A stretch of 64,000 bases of DNA, from contig NC_134397.1 of the NCBI RefSeq assembly GCF_050003625.1, positions 195,011,063 to 195,075,062 on the forward strand, read 5' to 3'. The translations under genes and the position numbers were made by a program. Every line of letters starts with the position of its first letter. The stretch's first letter is position 1. Below the pieces are notes generated by a model that was given only the letters and a program-made list of their open reading frames with translations, searched no databases and was not told the origin of the DNA. The DNA is from Haematobia irritans. Its lineage: Eukaryota; Arthropoda; Insecta; Diptera; Muscidae. Positions 12,543-24,735 of this stretch are shown piece after piece.

Positions 12543-15376
12543 TTAAAACAGATTGCCTGATTTGTAAATTCACATGCTATGGTTTAATTAAAACTAAGAT
12601 ATTCCTTATTGCTGGGTGATTTTTATTTTTTCTCAATGACCTGTCATCGTAAATATCAAAATTCAAATACCTTTCGTAAGCCAAATAATATAAATCATTC
12701 GCCTCTAAGGCAAAGAGTCAATGTTAATTATAAACTGTATATGAAACCAAAAGATAACTACTCCCTTTGGAATGTTTGAAACAAGTGGATAATCGAATTT
12801 AATATTTTGAAAGCTATGATTATCATTTATTGATATCTTTGTTTCTCTTATGAATCCCTTAACGTATAATTAATAAAATTGCATAGCCATCTGAGCGTAT
12901 TATTGATAATATCTTTCAGCCCAGTTGGCGTATAATTGATTACATTTTTTTTTTCTTATATACAAATATCATATAAACAATGTTCATGAAAGCCATGAAT
13001 ATAGGTCATCTGCCATGAGTTATGTCATCGGCATCATCATCGTTGTCTTCGTCGTACTATAAAGCCTTTTGGTATTTACGACATCTGTAATTTTTCAATT
13101 TTCTGCGAATTGTAAGCTAAAAAAAAACACTTTACATACATTTTTGCAAATGCTAGAAAAGAAATTTTCGTAAATATACAATTCATGTCATGTCCTATTT
13201 TTGTAATGCTTTGTTTGACATATTCTTTTTGTTGTTTATTTATCTGTTTTTGGTTCTATGTTTATTTGTATCATTCACTAGCTGTTGAGTTTTGTTTTCA
13301 TTTAGCATTTTATTTATTTTTTCTCTTTTTTACAAAATAGTATCTATTTATACATGGCCATCGTACGTTCATTGTACTAAACAAATAGAAAGCGAAACTG
13401 TTTTGATATAGTCTGTCCAAGATGTAAATACAACAAGAACAATTGAATCGAGTCGAAAAATTAAATCAAGCTACATACTATAGACATATCTAACACGAAT
13501 AATAAAAAGCCAAGCAGTCTCTTGAATTTGATTGGCATAACCCAAACATACAAACACTAAGGATAGAATATATATTACAAGGAAATATACAATTATCGTG
13601 TGGTCGTGGTCGTAGGCCACAAAAATATCTGGTAACAATGTAGAAATTCATTCAATTTGTTGCCAAAATTTCTACAGATATCACACAAATGTGGGCATGT
13701 GAAATTATTTAATTGTTTAATTTATAGTTCATTGTAAATTTAATATGTAAAAAAAATGCAATTTATTGTTGGCAGAAAATTTATATTTTAATTGTTAAAT
13801 CATCACTTTTGTGTTACAACAGATGGGCCGTTTTTTGAATGAATTTTTAAATAAGAAAATTTAAAAAAAAAATATGTACATCATTTTCATGAAAAATTTA
13901 TATTAATCATTCGTCACTAGGTTAAATAATAAAATAATATAAATCATACGACACCAAGTAAAATAATTAATAATAATTATACGCCATCATATTTCAAAGA
14001 CAAATTTTCGTACACACAAAAATTTGAATGAACATTTAAAAGAGAAAAATTAAACAAATTTGTAATGCATTTTCATGATTTTTGTACGAAAGATTTATAT
14101 TAATCGATAATATTAGTCATTCACCACTAGGTTTGGCCAGTCAAATAATATTAATCAAAAATATATATCATATTTCAAAGACAATTTTTCGTAAACTTAA
14201 AATTTTAAATGGTATATTTTTATTAAGTAAAATAAAGAAATTATTATTTTAGAAACAACCTGGTAATTGTTGTTACTATTTAATAAAATGCCAAAACCAT
14301 ACTCATACAATTTTTATTTAAGTAAAACAATGAAAAACAATTATTTTTTAAAATGTTTAAATGCCACGGCAATTTATAGTATAAGAAAATTGAAATAAAC
14401 CATTTGTTGCATTAGCGGTTAACATTTTTTGCCTATTGTGAATATTCATCCGAAATCTTTTGGGCTATATAAAGCAGTCAATTGCAAGCTTGTAAGTAAT
14501 TTATAAAATTTCATATAAATCATTCGACACCAAGGCAAATAAATAATATTTGTCATATGCCAATTGGGCCTCAGAGAAGAAACCACATACTTTTTATACG
14601 ATTATAAGACCTTTGTACATGCAGTGAGCATGTTTATATATTTACCTCTAAAAGCTTGTTTTTTTATGGAAACATACCGAAGGGTTCAGCAGAAGATTAC
14701 AATTTCAGACTGTGCTATTCTCCATAATTTCACATGTAAAAAGTGCAATTTACTATTGGCACAAAATGTATTCTTTAATTTCTAAATCCTTTTTTTAATG
14801 AAAATTTAAATAAGATAATAAGACACATCAGTATTACTCATAAAATTATTTTGTTATATTAAATTATAATATTAATCATTCGCCACTAGGTTAAATAATA
14901 TAAATCATCCGACACCAAGTCAAATAATTAATATTAATTATATGAAATCCTATTTCAAAGAAAAAATTTTATATATATAAAATTTGAAATTGTAATTGTA
15001 AGGGTATGTATTTATTAAATAAAATAAATAATAATTATTTTAGAAACAACTTGTTATTTATATTTACTTTTGAATAAAATGCCAAAATCTACTCGTAAGA
15101 GTTTTAATTAAGTAAAATAATGGAAGGCTATATTTTTTTTAAAATTTTGAAAATGCCACGGCGATTTATAGTATAAGCAAATTTTAAGAAAATTTACATA
15201 AACCATATATATGGTGCATTAGCGGTTAATATTTTTGCCTATTTTACATAGAATATTCATCCCAAAATATTTTTTTGTTCATATAGGGCAGTCAATAACA
15301 AGCTTGTAATTATTTAAAAAAATTAATATAAACCCAGGCAAATAAATAATATTTAGCATACGCCAATTGGGCCTCA
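12543..15376. other. intron-like DNA, mostly unique, no gene
   Basis: No exon or RNA gene could be supported. From 12690 to 15370 copies of the ATAAATCATTCG and ATACGCC motif pair persist (about 12693, 12866, 13903, 14100, 14515, 14873, 15330). Segments 14050-14560 and 14860-15380 are diverged copies of each other (TGCCACGGC, TTTATAGTATAAG, GCATTAGCGGTTAA, TTTTTGCCTATT, GGGC, GCAGTCAAT). The first of these carries GGCTATATAAAGCAGTCA near 14460, a good TATA-plus-initiator-like string without any downstream gene. The stretch 13000-13700 looks single-copy. Confidence 0.55.
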
Positions 15377-15390
15377 AAGGAGAAACCATA

Positions 15391-15746
15391 GGTAAGGTTA
15401 CGTTACGTTAGGTGGCAGCCCGATGTATCAGGCTCACATAGACTATTCAGTTCATTGTGATGCCACATTGGTGAACTTCTCTCTTATCACTGAGTGCTGC
15501 CCGATTCCATGTTAAGCTCAATGACAAGGGACCTCCTTTTTATAGCCGAGTCCGAACGGCGTGAAACCACTTAGAGAAGCTTTGCAGTGAAACCACTTAG
15601 AGAAGCTTTGAAACCCTCAGAAATGTCACCAGCATTACTGAGGTGGGATAATCCACCGCTGAAAAACTTTTTGGTGTTCGGTCGAAGCAGGAATCGAACC
15701 CACGACCTTGTGTATGCAAGGCGGGCATGCTAACCATTGCACCACG
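15391..15746 (-). mobile_element. full-length tRNA-derived SINE with 14-bp target-site duplication
   Basis: Read on the minus strand the element begins with an RNA polymerase III promoter: A box TGGTGCAATGG (complement of 15734-15744) and B box GGTTCGATTCC (complement of 15690-15700). It continues through a non-tRNA body and ends in a short TTAGG/CCTAA-like tail (15391-15411). The duplication AAGGAGAAACCATA is exact at 15377-15390 and 15747-15760. A small internal duplication (ACCACTTAGAGAAGCTTTG at about 15566 and 15591) distinguishes this copy. The tRNA part is too diverged to name the parental tRNA. Confidence 0.92.
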
Positions 15747-15785
15747 AAGGAGAAACCATAATTTCAGTACGAAAGAATACGATCG

Positions 15786-17190
15786 GTGTTGCCAGTATTT
15801 TTCTGGTTCTTGTACCCAAATTAGGAGGCTTTCGTCCCCAAAAAACCCCCAATTTAAATTAAAATTCCTCACAAAAATCCTCAAAACATTTTTGACAAGC
15901 TTTAATGAAAACATAAAAATGGACTCTGCTTTAGAAAAGCTGTACTAATTTAAAAATTGAAAAGAATGAACTATTTTGTCAAACAATAAGATCAAGATTT
16001 GGATACATAACACCGGTTGTCACTCATGCCAAAAATAACCTTCCAAAATTTTAAGAAAATGTTACCAAAAATCTACCAAATTAAATTTTTTTTTTAAGTA
16101 TTTGTCCAAAATTTTGACAATATTTTATTTCTATAGAAAAAAATTGTCTAAATTTTATCTCTATAGAATAATTTTGTCAAAATTTTATTTCTACAAAAAA
16201 ATTCCCAAAATCTTATTTCTATGCAAAAAACTTTATTTTTATAGAAACATTTATTTTATATTTTATGGAAAATATATTTTTATAGAAAATCTTATTAAAA
16301 AAATCATAGAAAATTTTGCCACAAAAAAAATTAATTTAATTTTGTCAATTTTTTTTCTATAGAATATTTTGTCAAAATTTTATTTCTAAAGAAAATTTTG
16401 TCAAAATTTTATTTCTACAGAAAATTTTGTCAAAATTTTATTTTCAAAGAAAATTTTGTCAAATTCTTATTTCGACAGAAAATTTTGTCAAAATTTTATT
16501 TCCAAAGAAAATTTTGTCAAAATTTTATTTCGAAAGAAAATTTTGTCAAAATTTTATTTCCAAAGAAAATTTTGTCAAAATTTTATTTCGAAAGAAAATG
16601 TTGTCAAAATTTTATTTCTATAAAAAATTTTGTCAAAATTTTATTTCTATAGAAAATTTTGTCAAAATTTTATTTCGAAAGAACATTTTGTCAAAATTCT
16701 ATTTCTATAGAAAATTTTGTCAAAATTTTCTTTCTATAGAATATTTTGTCAACATTTTATTTCTATAGAAAATTTTGTCAAAATTTTATTTCTATAGAAA
16801 ATTTTGTCAAAATTTTATTTCTATAGAAAATTTTGTCAAAATTTTATTTCTATAGAAAATCTTGTTAAAAAAAAGTATAGAAAATTTTGCCAAAATTTTT
16901 TCTATAAAAAATTTTGTCAATTATTTTTTCTTATAGAAAATTTTGTCAAAATTTTATTTTAATAGAAAAATTTTTCAATATTATATTTTAATAGAAAATT
17001 TTGTCAAAATTTTATTTCCAAAGAAAATTTTGTCAACATTTTATTTCTATAGAAAATTTTGTCAAAATTGTATTTCTATAGAAAATTTTGTCAAAAGTTT
17101 ATTTCTATAGAAAATTTTGTCAAAAGTTTATTTCCAAAGAAAGGAAAGGAATATCCCCAATTTGGGGAGACCCCCTCATACTGGCAACAC
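15786..17190. mobile_element. 1.4-kb element with 13-bp TIRs enclosing a 29-bp array
   Basis: GTGTTGCCAGTAT at 15786-15798 is the exact reverse complement of ATACTGGCAACAC at 17178-17190. Between them lie about 300 bp of unique sequence, a second internal CCGGTTGTCACTCATGCC (16012-16029), a CTACCAAA-type leader and then the 29-bp array. A related leader, CGGTTGCCACTCATGCC, precedes the array at 46775. This suggests that the 29-bp arrays travel with, or grew inside, a mobile element. No transposase is present. Confidence 0.55.
16102..17140 (-). repeat. 29-bp AT-rich tandem array, reverse orientation
   Basis: About 35 units of the same 29-bp repeat, here read as CTATAGAAAATTTTGTCAAA on the plus strand, opposite to the array at 1-5733. 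The centre (16430-16700) alternates CCAAAG, CGAAAG and CTATAG variants. The open frames at 16398 and 16427 are repeat by-products. Confidence 0.93.
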
Positions 17191-17866
17191 TGAGTACATT
17201 TTTTTATTTTTGTATAAAAAGATAATTATTTTTTAATTTTTCTTTTTATACACTGCTTTCAAGTATTGTTTTTTTGGTTATAGAAACATAAAAATTCAGT
17301 CCAAATCATTGGGAGGCCTATAGTTTCGGAATTCCTCATTTTGTTCTATTTTTTTCAGCTTTCAATTATTTGACATATTAAATCTTAAACTTTTACTAAA
17401 TATTTCTTTTATATATTTTTTCGGGCATTTTCCTTAGTTTTTCATACTTCATTTATTTGTGTAATAAAATGTGACATTACAATCATTTTAATTTTACTTA
17501 AGGCACAACAAAACATAGCAGAAAAGTCTCTAATCTCAGAAGCATTTAACCCCACATGAACCTCAAGAAGAAAGCAATCTCAAAATAAAATGAATTCAAT
17601 TGAATAAATAAATTCTAAACAACAAACCAATTTATCGCGCATTTGCAGCAAGTGGGCATACAACAATGATGACATTTAAATTTTACAAAAGAAAAAAAAA
17701 AACAACTATTTTTTTCTCCCTTGGGTTTCGGATGTAATGATGCATGGCTTAGTAAATGTTCACACTATGTTATTAATTAAATAAAAAAAGTGAAAAAAAA
17801 AACAAAATCAAAGCAGAGATGTAGTTGTGGATGCGGTGCCAAATTGTTACAAAGAAAATAATGGAA
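17191..17866. other. intron-like unique DNA, no gene
   Basis: AT-rich, low-complexity stretches (poly-A and poly-T), no splice-flanked open frame and no recognised repeat. Nothing further is visible. Confidence 0.5.
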
Positions 17867-18510
17867 ATAACACCATCTGGACCAATTAGGGTGGTTTACA
17901 TGCCAGTCATCATTAAATCAAATGTTAATTATATTCAAACTTTGTTTCTAACGCATAAGAATTAACTTTAAAATTAAATTATTTTAAATGAAGTTTATTT
18001 ATTTTTAAAGCCCAAAAGTATGCTGCATATTGTAGGGTCCAATTAGAATATTGATGTATATCATACGACTCAAAGGCCAATAATTAATACGTCAAGTAGG
18101 CTTAAGTAGTGAAATAGTTGTGATATATGTATTCAGAACAGGGATGGGCAGAGAGAAATTTTTGTTTGTAAATAACACCATCTGGACCAATTAGGATGGT
18201 TTACATGCCAGTCACCATTCAATCAAATGTTAATTAAATTGAAACTCTGTTTCTAACGGATAAGAACTTTAAAATTTAATTTAAAATGTAACATTAAATT
18301 ATTTTAAATAAATAAATCAAGTTTATTTATTTTTTAAAGCCCAAAAGTATGCTGCATATTATAGGGTCAATTAGAAAATTGATGTGTATCATACGACACA
18401 AAGGCCAATAATTAATATAACTAATACGTCAAGTAGGCTTAAGTGGTGAAATAGTTGTGATATATGTATATGTATTTAGAACAGGGATGGGCAGAGAGAA
18501 ATTTTTGTTT
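17867..18510 (+). repeat. two-copy tandem duplication of about 310 bp
   Basis: AATAACACCATCTGGACCAA begins copies at about 17867 and 18171. Both continue through GGTGGTTTACATGCCAGTCA (GGATGG in copy 2), AAAGCCCAAAAGTATGCTGC and CAGGGATGGGCAGAGAG. Copy 2 carries small insertions. Confidence 0.85.
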
Positions 18511-18750
18511 GGGTCCGTATGATCGCTCTCTCTATGTACTTTGACAAATGTTAATAGAATTTGGAATTAAAAAAGGCGAAGTTTACTTCGATATTCAGCT
18601 CTCTAATTTGTTTTATTACATTTTTGAGGGAAGCTGTTGCAAAATGTAATAAAACAAATTAGAAAGCTTTTTTAATTCGAAATTCTATTAATATTCTTTT
18701 AATACTTGACGTATTAGTTATATTAATTATTGGCCTTTGTGCCGTATTCT
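18389..18750. repeat. nested inverted repeats able to form a long hairpin
   Basis: Outer arms: about 45 bp around 18389-18433, including GCCAATAATTAATATAACTA, against its complement at about 18704-18750. Inner arms: TTAATAGAATTTGGAATTAA, AAAAAGG and CTAATTTGTTTTATTACATT (18551-18628) against AATGTAATAAAACAAATTAG and TTTTTTAATTCGAAATTCTA (18644-18692). The outer left arm is part of the tandem duplication above, so the right arm arose by an inverted copy of it. Confidence 0.8.
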
Positions 18751-18903
18751 TTCGCTTGTTTTTAATTAAAGATCCCTTTGATAAATAATAATATTATCAT
18801 ACTGCCTATGAAATTGCCCAAAGACAATGTTGTTGGAGAGCAACAACAAAACTCCACGTAGTCTCTATGCCAATTACTGAGTTAGAACCTGTTGGCGTAT
18901 ACA

Positions 18904-19020
18904 CACAAAAATATATATTTTTTTCTGATTCAATCACGAAATTGATTGATCCAAATAATTTTTTAATTGAAATGTCTTCAATCACAGAAATGATAGTAAA
19001 TATTTTGACCATTTTTGTCG
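18904..19020 (-). mobile_element. fragment of the AT-rich MITE-like repeat
   Basis: TACACACAAAAA, GATTCAATCACGAAATTGAT and AATGTCTTCAATCACAGAAA match one end of the copy at 60007-60287. It runs straight into the Helentron-like family C DNA. The same junction partners occur together again near 60300-60450. Confidence 0.7.
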
Positions 19021-20470
19021 AAATCAGAAAAACATATATATGGGAGATATATCTAAATCTGAACCGATTTCAACCAAATTTGGCACGCATAGCAACAATG
19101 CTAATTCTACTCCCTGTGCAAAATTTCAACTAAATCTGAGCAAAAAATTAGCCTCTGTGGTCATATAAGTGTAAATCGGACGAAAGCTATATATGGGAGC
19201 TATATCTAAATCTGAACCGATTTCAATAAAATTTGGCACACTTGACTACACTACTAATTGTACTCCTAGTGCAAAATTTCAACCAAATTGGGGTAAAACT
19301 CTGGCTTCTAGGATCGTATTAGTCCATATCGGGCGAAAGATATATATAGGAGCTATATCTAAATCTGAACCGATTTCAATAAAATTTGACACGCATGGCT
19401 ACAATGCTAAATCTACTCCCTGTGCAAAATTTCAACTAAATCGGTGTTAAAAATTGGCCTCTGTGGTCATATGAGTGTAAATCGGGCGAAAGCTATATAT
19501 GGGAGATATATCTAAATCTGAACCGATTTCAACCAAAGTTGGCACGCATTGCAACAATGCTAATTCTACTGCCTGTGCAAAATTTGAATTAAATCGGAGT
19601 AAAAGATTGGCCATGAGTGGAGTGAGTGTATATCGGGCGAACGATATATATGGGAGCTATATCTAAATCTGAATCGATTTCAATAAAATATGGCACACTT
19701 GACTACACTACTAATTGTACTGCTAGTGCAAAATTTCAAACAAATTGGGGTAAAACTCTGGCTTCTGGGATCGTATTAGTCCATATCGGACGAAAGATAT
19801 ATATAGAAGCTATATCTAAATCTGAACCGATTTCAACCAAATTTGACACGCATGGCTACAATGCTAAATCTACCCCCTGTGCAAAATTTCAACCAAATTG
19901 GCCAAAACTCTGGCTTCTGGGGCCATATAAGTCCATATCGGGCGAAAAGTATATATGGAAGCTATATCTAAATCTGAACCGATTTCAATAAAATTTGGCA
20001 CACTTAACTACACTACCAATTGTACTCCTAGTGCAAAATTTCAACCAAATTGGGGTAAAACTCTGGCTTCTAGGATCGTATTAGTCCATATCGGGCGAAA
20101 GATATATATGAGAGCTATATCTAAATCTGAACCGATTTCAATAAAATTTGGCACACTCGACTATAGTACTAATTGTTCTTCTTGTGCAAAATTTTAAGCA
20201 AATTAGGGTAAAACTCTGACTTCTGGGGCCATATAAGTCCATATCGGGCGATATATATATATATATATATGGGAGCTATATCTAAATCTGAACCGATTTC
20301 TTCCAAAATCAATAGATTTCTATTCTGAACCAACACACATACTTTTGCCAAATTGGATTGGACTAAAACTGCGACCTAGACTTTGATTACAGAAATGTGT
20401 TCACGGACAGACGGACATGGCTATATCGACTCAGGAGCCCGCCCTGCTCCACAGTGTGGCGCAGGGTATA
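19021..20470 (-). mobile_element. Helentron-like non-autonomous element, family C
   Basis: Nine tandem units of about 153 bp start near 19036, 19190, 19345, 19494, 19645, 19797, 19950, 20102 and 20263, each with ATATGGGAGCTATATCTAAA and CTGAACCGATTTCA. The plus-strand frame is open in 51-codon modules beginning MGAISKSEPIS. The right edge (ACAGACGGACATGGCTATAT, then GCGCAGGGTATAA at about 20460) corresponds to the 5' end of the element read on the minus strand. A (TA)n microsatellite lies at 20251-20270. Assignment to the DINE-1/Helentron group is by analogy with families A and B. Confidence 0.7.
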
Positions 20471-22070
20471 AAAATAAATGGAAATACACCAAATATTTAA
20501 TTGCTTCAAATAAAAATTAAATTTAATTTTTTTATTTGTACCATAAAAAATCCATTAAGTTTTTTAATCGATAATATATTTTATTTTATTTTTAATTTAA
20601 TTTGTAATGATATCCTCATTTTTATTTTATAGAGCGTAGATTTAAAGCTTGATAGCTCCCTAAGAAATCTCTATTTTAAAAAATCCACATCTTTGCCTGG
20701 GAATCAATACCAAAATCTTTGTGGGAAGACAACATTTATCGATCCAAGCAAACGTTTGGAGTATGGGTTTCGGGGCGGAAAAAGAATATAGGGAATGGAA
20801 GCCATACATCTAAATATTTTCAAAATTTATAAATACTAAATAGAAATGTTTCAACCATCATTACGAATCTCCCTTCGTTCTATAAGAACAAAAACAATGA
20901 ATAAAAACAATTTTGGCTTCCGCAAGTCTGAATATGTGTCATTTCTTCTCAAACATCCAAAGTTGGATCTATTCACGCACGTATTCAATCAACAACAGAC
21001 CCATCTAAATATGATGTGAATGGTGATGGTGGCGGTGGCGGTGGCGGTGTGGATGATGACGGTTCTAATCAAATCATTTTCGCCTCACCCATATGTCAAT
21101 GACAGGCTGGTATTGAAATGAAAATCGACCCAAGACTATTGATGTCAACAAAAGGCAAACACGGATGCGTGTGTGTACAATTTTTTGTTAACCCCCTTAA
21201 TTTGGAAGCAAGGTTTACGAATAAATTCTTTACAAGAACGTCGGATGTTTAATTAAAATTAAAGCACGCGTAGATAAAAAAACATAGACGCACACACCAA
21301 GAATTTTTTATGATTAACCATAAAAACGAGTTGATTTTTCTTTGATATCTTTTTAAATATCTTAATTAAGCTTAAGGGCGGTCTATTTTGAAATAAGCTC
21401 AGACACATCAATTAATTGAAAAATAATAAGAAATTACCAAAGATGCTCAGACCGAAAAAAAAAACTAAAAACGAAAATATTTTCATATACAAAATAAATT
21501 TATTGAAAGAACCTTAGACAACATCATACGGATTGAGTGCCATTATAATAAAAATTAATTGCATCACTTAGAAAATCGCGCCGCAGCCTAAGGCAAGTAG
21601 AAATCCAAAGAAATTTGTTCATTATCTCCAAAGAATGCCAAAAGAAATGAAATTCAATAAAGACCAATAAATACGAATATATTGCTTTTTACATTAGCAT
21701 AAAATATATTTATGATATTGAAGGGGGGAGATTGAAGACGTAAATAAAAATTATACTTACCTTAGATTGCTGTAATAAAAGATATATTATTCATCCGAAA
21801 TCTGGATGGGATGAAGTGCGTCTTTTTCCCCAACCAGATATCAGATATAATAGAATTATTTATGAAAGCCTAAAAATATGCTTTACATACTCATAAACAC
21901 TAAATACATACACATTAACAATAGTCTTCACTTTCTTCATTTCGGATCTCATTGTCGTCGTCTGTAAAGCTTTTGGAGAGAAGATTCGATTAAGCTAATG
22001 CTAAATTTAACAGTCAATTCAATGAATCTGAATTATTAAAGTACCTTAAGTTATACTACAATTCCCTACC
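20471..22070. other. intron-like mostly unique DNA
   Basis: No gene supported. A short GGTGGC microsatellite (about 21029-21055) lies in a GC-richer patch. A minus-strand segment 21761-21869 is bounded by splice-like AG and GTAAGT and is discussed as a finding. Otherwise AT-rich, without recognised repeats. Confidence 0.5.
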
Positions 22071-23240
22071 AAAAGGGAGGCCAAGGATTATACACATCCA
22101 TTCCTCGATTCACTTGGATTTTCACCGCAATTGATGACAAGTGTTGAATAAATTATGCTAAATTCACAGCAAGGAGAGTTTTTTTTTTCGAGGAAAATGG
22201 GGAGGATTTGTTGTTTCACAAGTTTTTTTTTTCGTTGCATACTTATAGGATCACTTAGTTTTTTTTCAGGAACACTTTGAAAAACGGTGAAAGATTTTTA
22301 TTTCGTTTTTTAGAACTACTAACTACATGATTGTGTTGTTTCAATGGGTATTTTGATATATTTAATAAAATGGATTTCAGATTAATAAGTGATAAGCATA
22401 ATACAAAAAGTCTATATTGAGAGTGAGGTGTAAAATCTTCTTGGAGTCTATGAGCTGGTAAAAGTGTTTTATCAAACGATTTCGTTTGACTTAAATCTTA
22501 AAATTGTCATTTAAAATTAAAAACTAAAGCATACATTCAGGGGCAATTGAAAAAAGCTGGTAAAAGTGTTTTATCAAACGATTTTTTTTTACTTAAATCT
22601 TCAATTTGTCTTTTAAAATTAAAAACTGAAGCCTACTTTCAGGAGCAATTGAAAAATTATGCAAACCTATTTTAATTACAAATTATATCTCGGTAAATCA
22701 TATTTTCGGGAGGAGCCTACTTGGTTGAAAGAAGGAAAGACCAAGGATTATACACATTTTCTTCGATTCACTTGGATTTTCAGAGCAAGTGACGATAAGT
22801 GTTGAATAAATTATGCAAAATTGTCAGCAAGCAGATTTTTTGGAGGAAAATGGGAACGATTTCTTGTTCCACAAGTTTTTTTCGTTGCATACTTATAGGA
22901 TGGTTTCTAATTTGCTATCAGGAGCACTTTGAAAATAAGTGAAAGACTTTTATTTTTTTTTTAACATTTATTTTGTGACAGACATTTCAATGGGAATTTT
23001 GATATATTCAATAAGAAAATTTTGAGATTAATAAGTTATAAGCCTATGACAAATAAAATGTCTTTATTGAGAAGAAAGCTATAAACGCTTCTTAAGGGTG
23101 TATGAGCTTGAAAAGCGTTTACCAAACGATTTCGAATAACTTTAATCATAAATTCGTTTTAAGAAATTAAATCAATTGACAAAATATACAAATTCTACTT
23201 TGAGAAAGCATACTTTCGGGAGTAGCATACATAGTTGAAG
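22071..23240 (+). repeat. two-copy duplication of about 660 bp with inner 115-bp repeats
   Basis: CCAAGGATTATACACA occurs near 22082 and 22741. Each is followed by GATTCACTTGGATTTTCA, AAGTGTTGAATAAATTATGC, TTTCGTTGCATACTTATAGG and ACCAAACGATTTCG-like blocks. Within the first copy, GCTGGTAAAAGTGTTTTATC recurs at 22453 and 22557, giving a roughly 104-bp inner repeat that ends in the AAGCATAC-type motif. Confidence 0.8.
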
Positions 23241-23308
23241 GAGGTGTTATCTATAGTTTTTATCCACTATAAACCTTCTGTGTGTCAATTAGTGTCAAAC
23301 GCCGAACA

Positions 23309-23892
23309 TGAAAACCCAGCAAAAAATGGGAATTTCATCCAATTACTTTTAACAACTTCTAGTGATGGACCTAATGTTTCACTTGACAAGAAGTTCTTTT
23401 GTGATGATACATAAAACTGATTTACACAGTTTTCACAATAAATAAAAATTTTTTGAATTATAGTGTGTATAAAACGCAACAAGGACAAATAAAAAATAAG
23501 AATAAAATAAAAGAATTTTACAAAAACCAAAAAAATATATCTAGTTTTAAAAGTGTACCGATCCATTTCAACGCAGATGTAGAACTTGCATAAAAATATT
23601 TGCTAGCATTATTCAAAACGTCTTTGAAAAGAGATAAAAAATGGAGAAAAAAAATTAGAAAAAAATTTTGAAGTTTTTTGTTATTTTTTTTTTTCATTAA
23701 ATCCGAAATACAGAAATAGCATCACATCTGAAGAACTAATACGAAATTAATGCAGCGTATGCTTCAAAAGATGAATTCCTCCCTGTGACAAGCCCATGTA
23801 AAGTTTGTGACTTTTAAGTCAATTTTGCATCATTTTCGGATCAAAAAAACAAATATTTCCCCTCTGTTTTTGGTTACTCTTTTTTTGATTGG
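23309..23892 (+). mobile_element. diverged MITE-like element with CCCAGCAAAAAA end
   Basis: It starts CCCAGCAAAAAATGGGAATT and ends near TTTTTTTGATTGG. Internal blocks parallel the left arm of the inverted pair at 24736-25972: CATCACATCTGAAGAACTAA, TCCTCCCTGTGACAAGCCCA, AATTTTGCATCATTTTCGGA. It is heavily mutated and non-coding. Confidence 0.65.
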
Positions 23893-24560
23893 AATTTTTG
23901 TAAAGCATATTTTTGAGGATACCAAAAAATTGAAAGAGCAGACATAAATTGAACAAAGTCTTATCCATGGTACGTCTTTTAGGAAATTTAATATGATAAA
24001 ATACAAAAAGACTTTAAAAAATTTGTCTAAGAACCTGAACGCAACTATAACCAACATTTCTGGAAACTTCTGAAGCTTCTAATAATAATTGAGTCTTGGT
24101 AAAGCATACCTTCAGGGGTATACATAAAAAAACTAACTAACTTTTTGCCATTCATTACAGACAAAAGCAATACGGGTAATATGACAAGAAGACATTTTAA
24201 AGTCTGTCTTAGGATCTGAACGCAACTATAGTCACCATTTCTAGTGAAACTTCTAATAACACTGAATTTTTGGTAAAGCATATTTTCGGGTGTATTAATA
24301 AATTAAAAAAAAATTGTATTTATAAAAAAATCATATAATTTTGTTTTTCCATTCGTGATAAATAAAACGAAGTGTTATATGACAAGAAGGCTTTAAAAAG
24401 TCTATCTAAGGATCCAAACGCAGCTATAGTCAACATTTCTGGTAAATATTGAATTTTGCTATTGCATACTTTCAGGCGTATACATAAATTAGAAAAAAAA
24501 TTGTACTTATAAAAAAATGGTTCATATAAATTTTTTCCATTCGATATACTCGTAGATAAC
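23893..24560 (+). repeat. about 185-bp degenerate tandem repeat
   Basis: TAAAGCATA-type motifs sit at 23899, 24099, 24270 and 24457 (spacing 200, 171, 187). Each is preceded by similar blocks such as GACAAGAAG, TTTAAAAAGTCT, AGGATC, AACGCAACTATAGTCA and ACATTTCTGG. Short minus-strand open frames in this stretch are chance products. Confidence 0.7.
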
Positions 24561-24735
24561 AGCAAAATGTATTGTAACGTGGTTACTATCGAATAGATGT
24601 ACGAAAGAGGTGCGGGAACTTAAGATTAAGTTGTGAACTCTAATCTTAAGAACCAAGAGTAGTAAATTACCATAGATATCAGACTCATTTTACAGGGTGA
24701 TGCGGCTATATAGTGAGGTATGTATGATATAACTA

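Noticed and set aside
15687..15746. A functional tRNA gene
   Set aside because: A and B boxes are present, but the cloverleaf is degraded, the unit continues into a SINE body and has target-site duplications.
15597..15914. 105-codon minus-strand frame
   Set aside because: It crosses the SINE's tRNA-like head and flanking DNA; a chance frame.
16398..16768. Plus-strand frames of 84 and 113 codons
   Set aside because: Same 29-bp repeat read in the opposite array orientation.
20970..21110. Possible coding patch with poly-Gly (GGTGGC repeats)
   Set aside because: Stops interrupt it just before and after the microsatellite, and no splice sites or conserved motif frame it.
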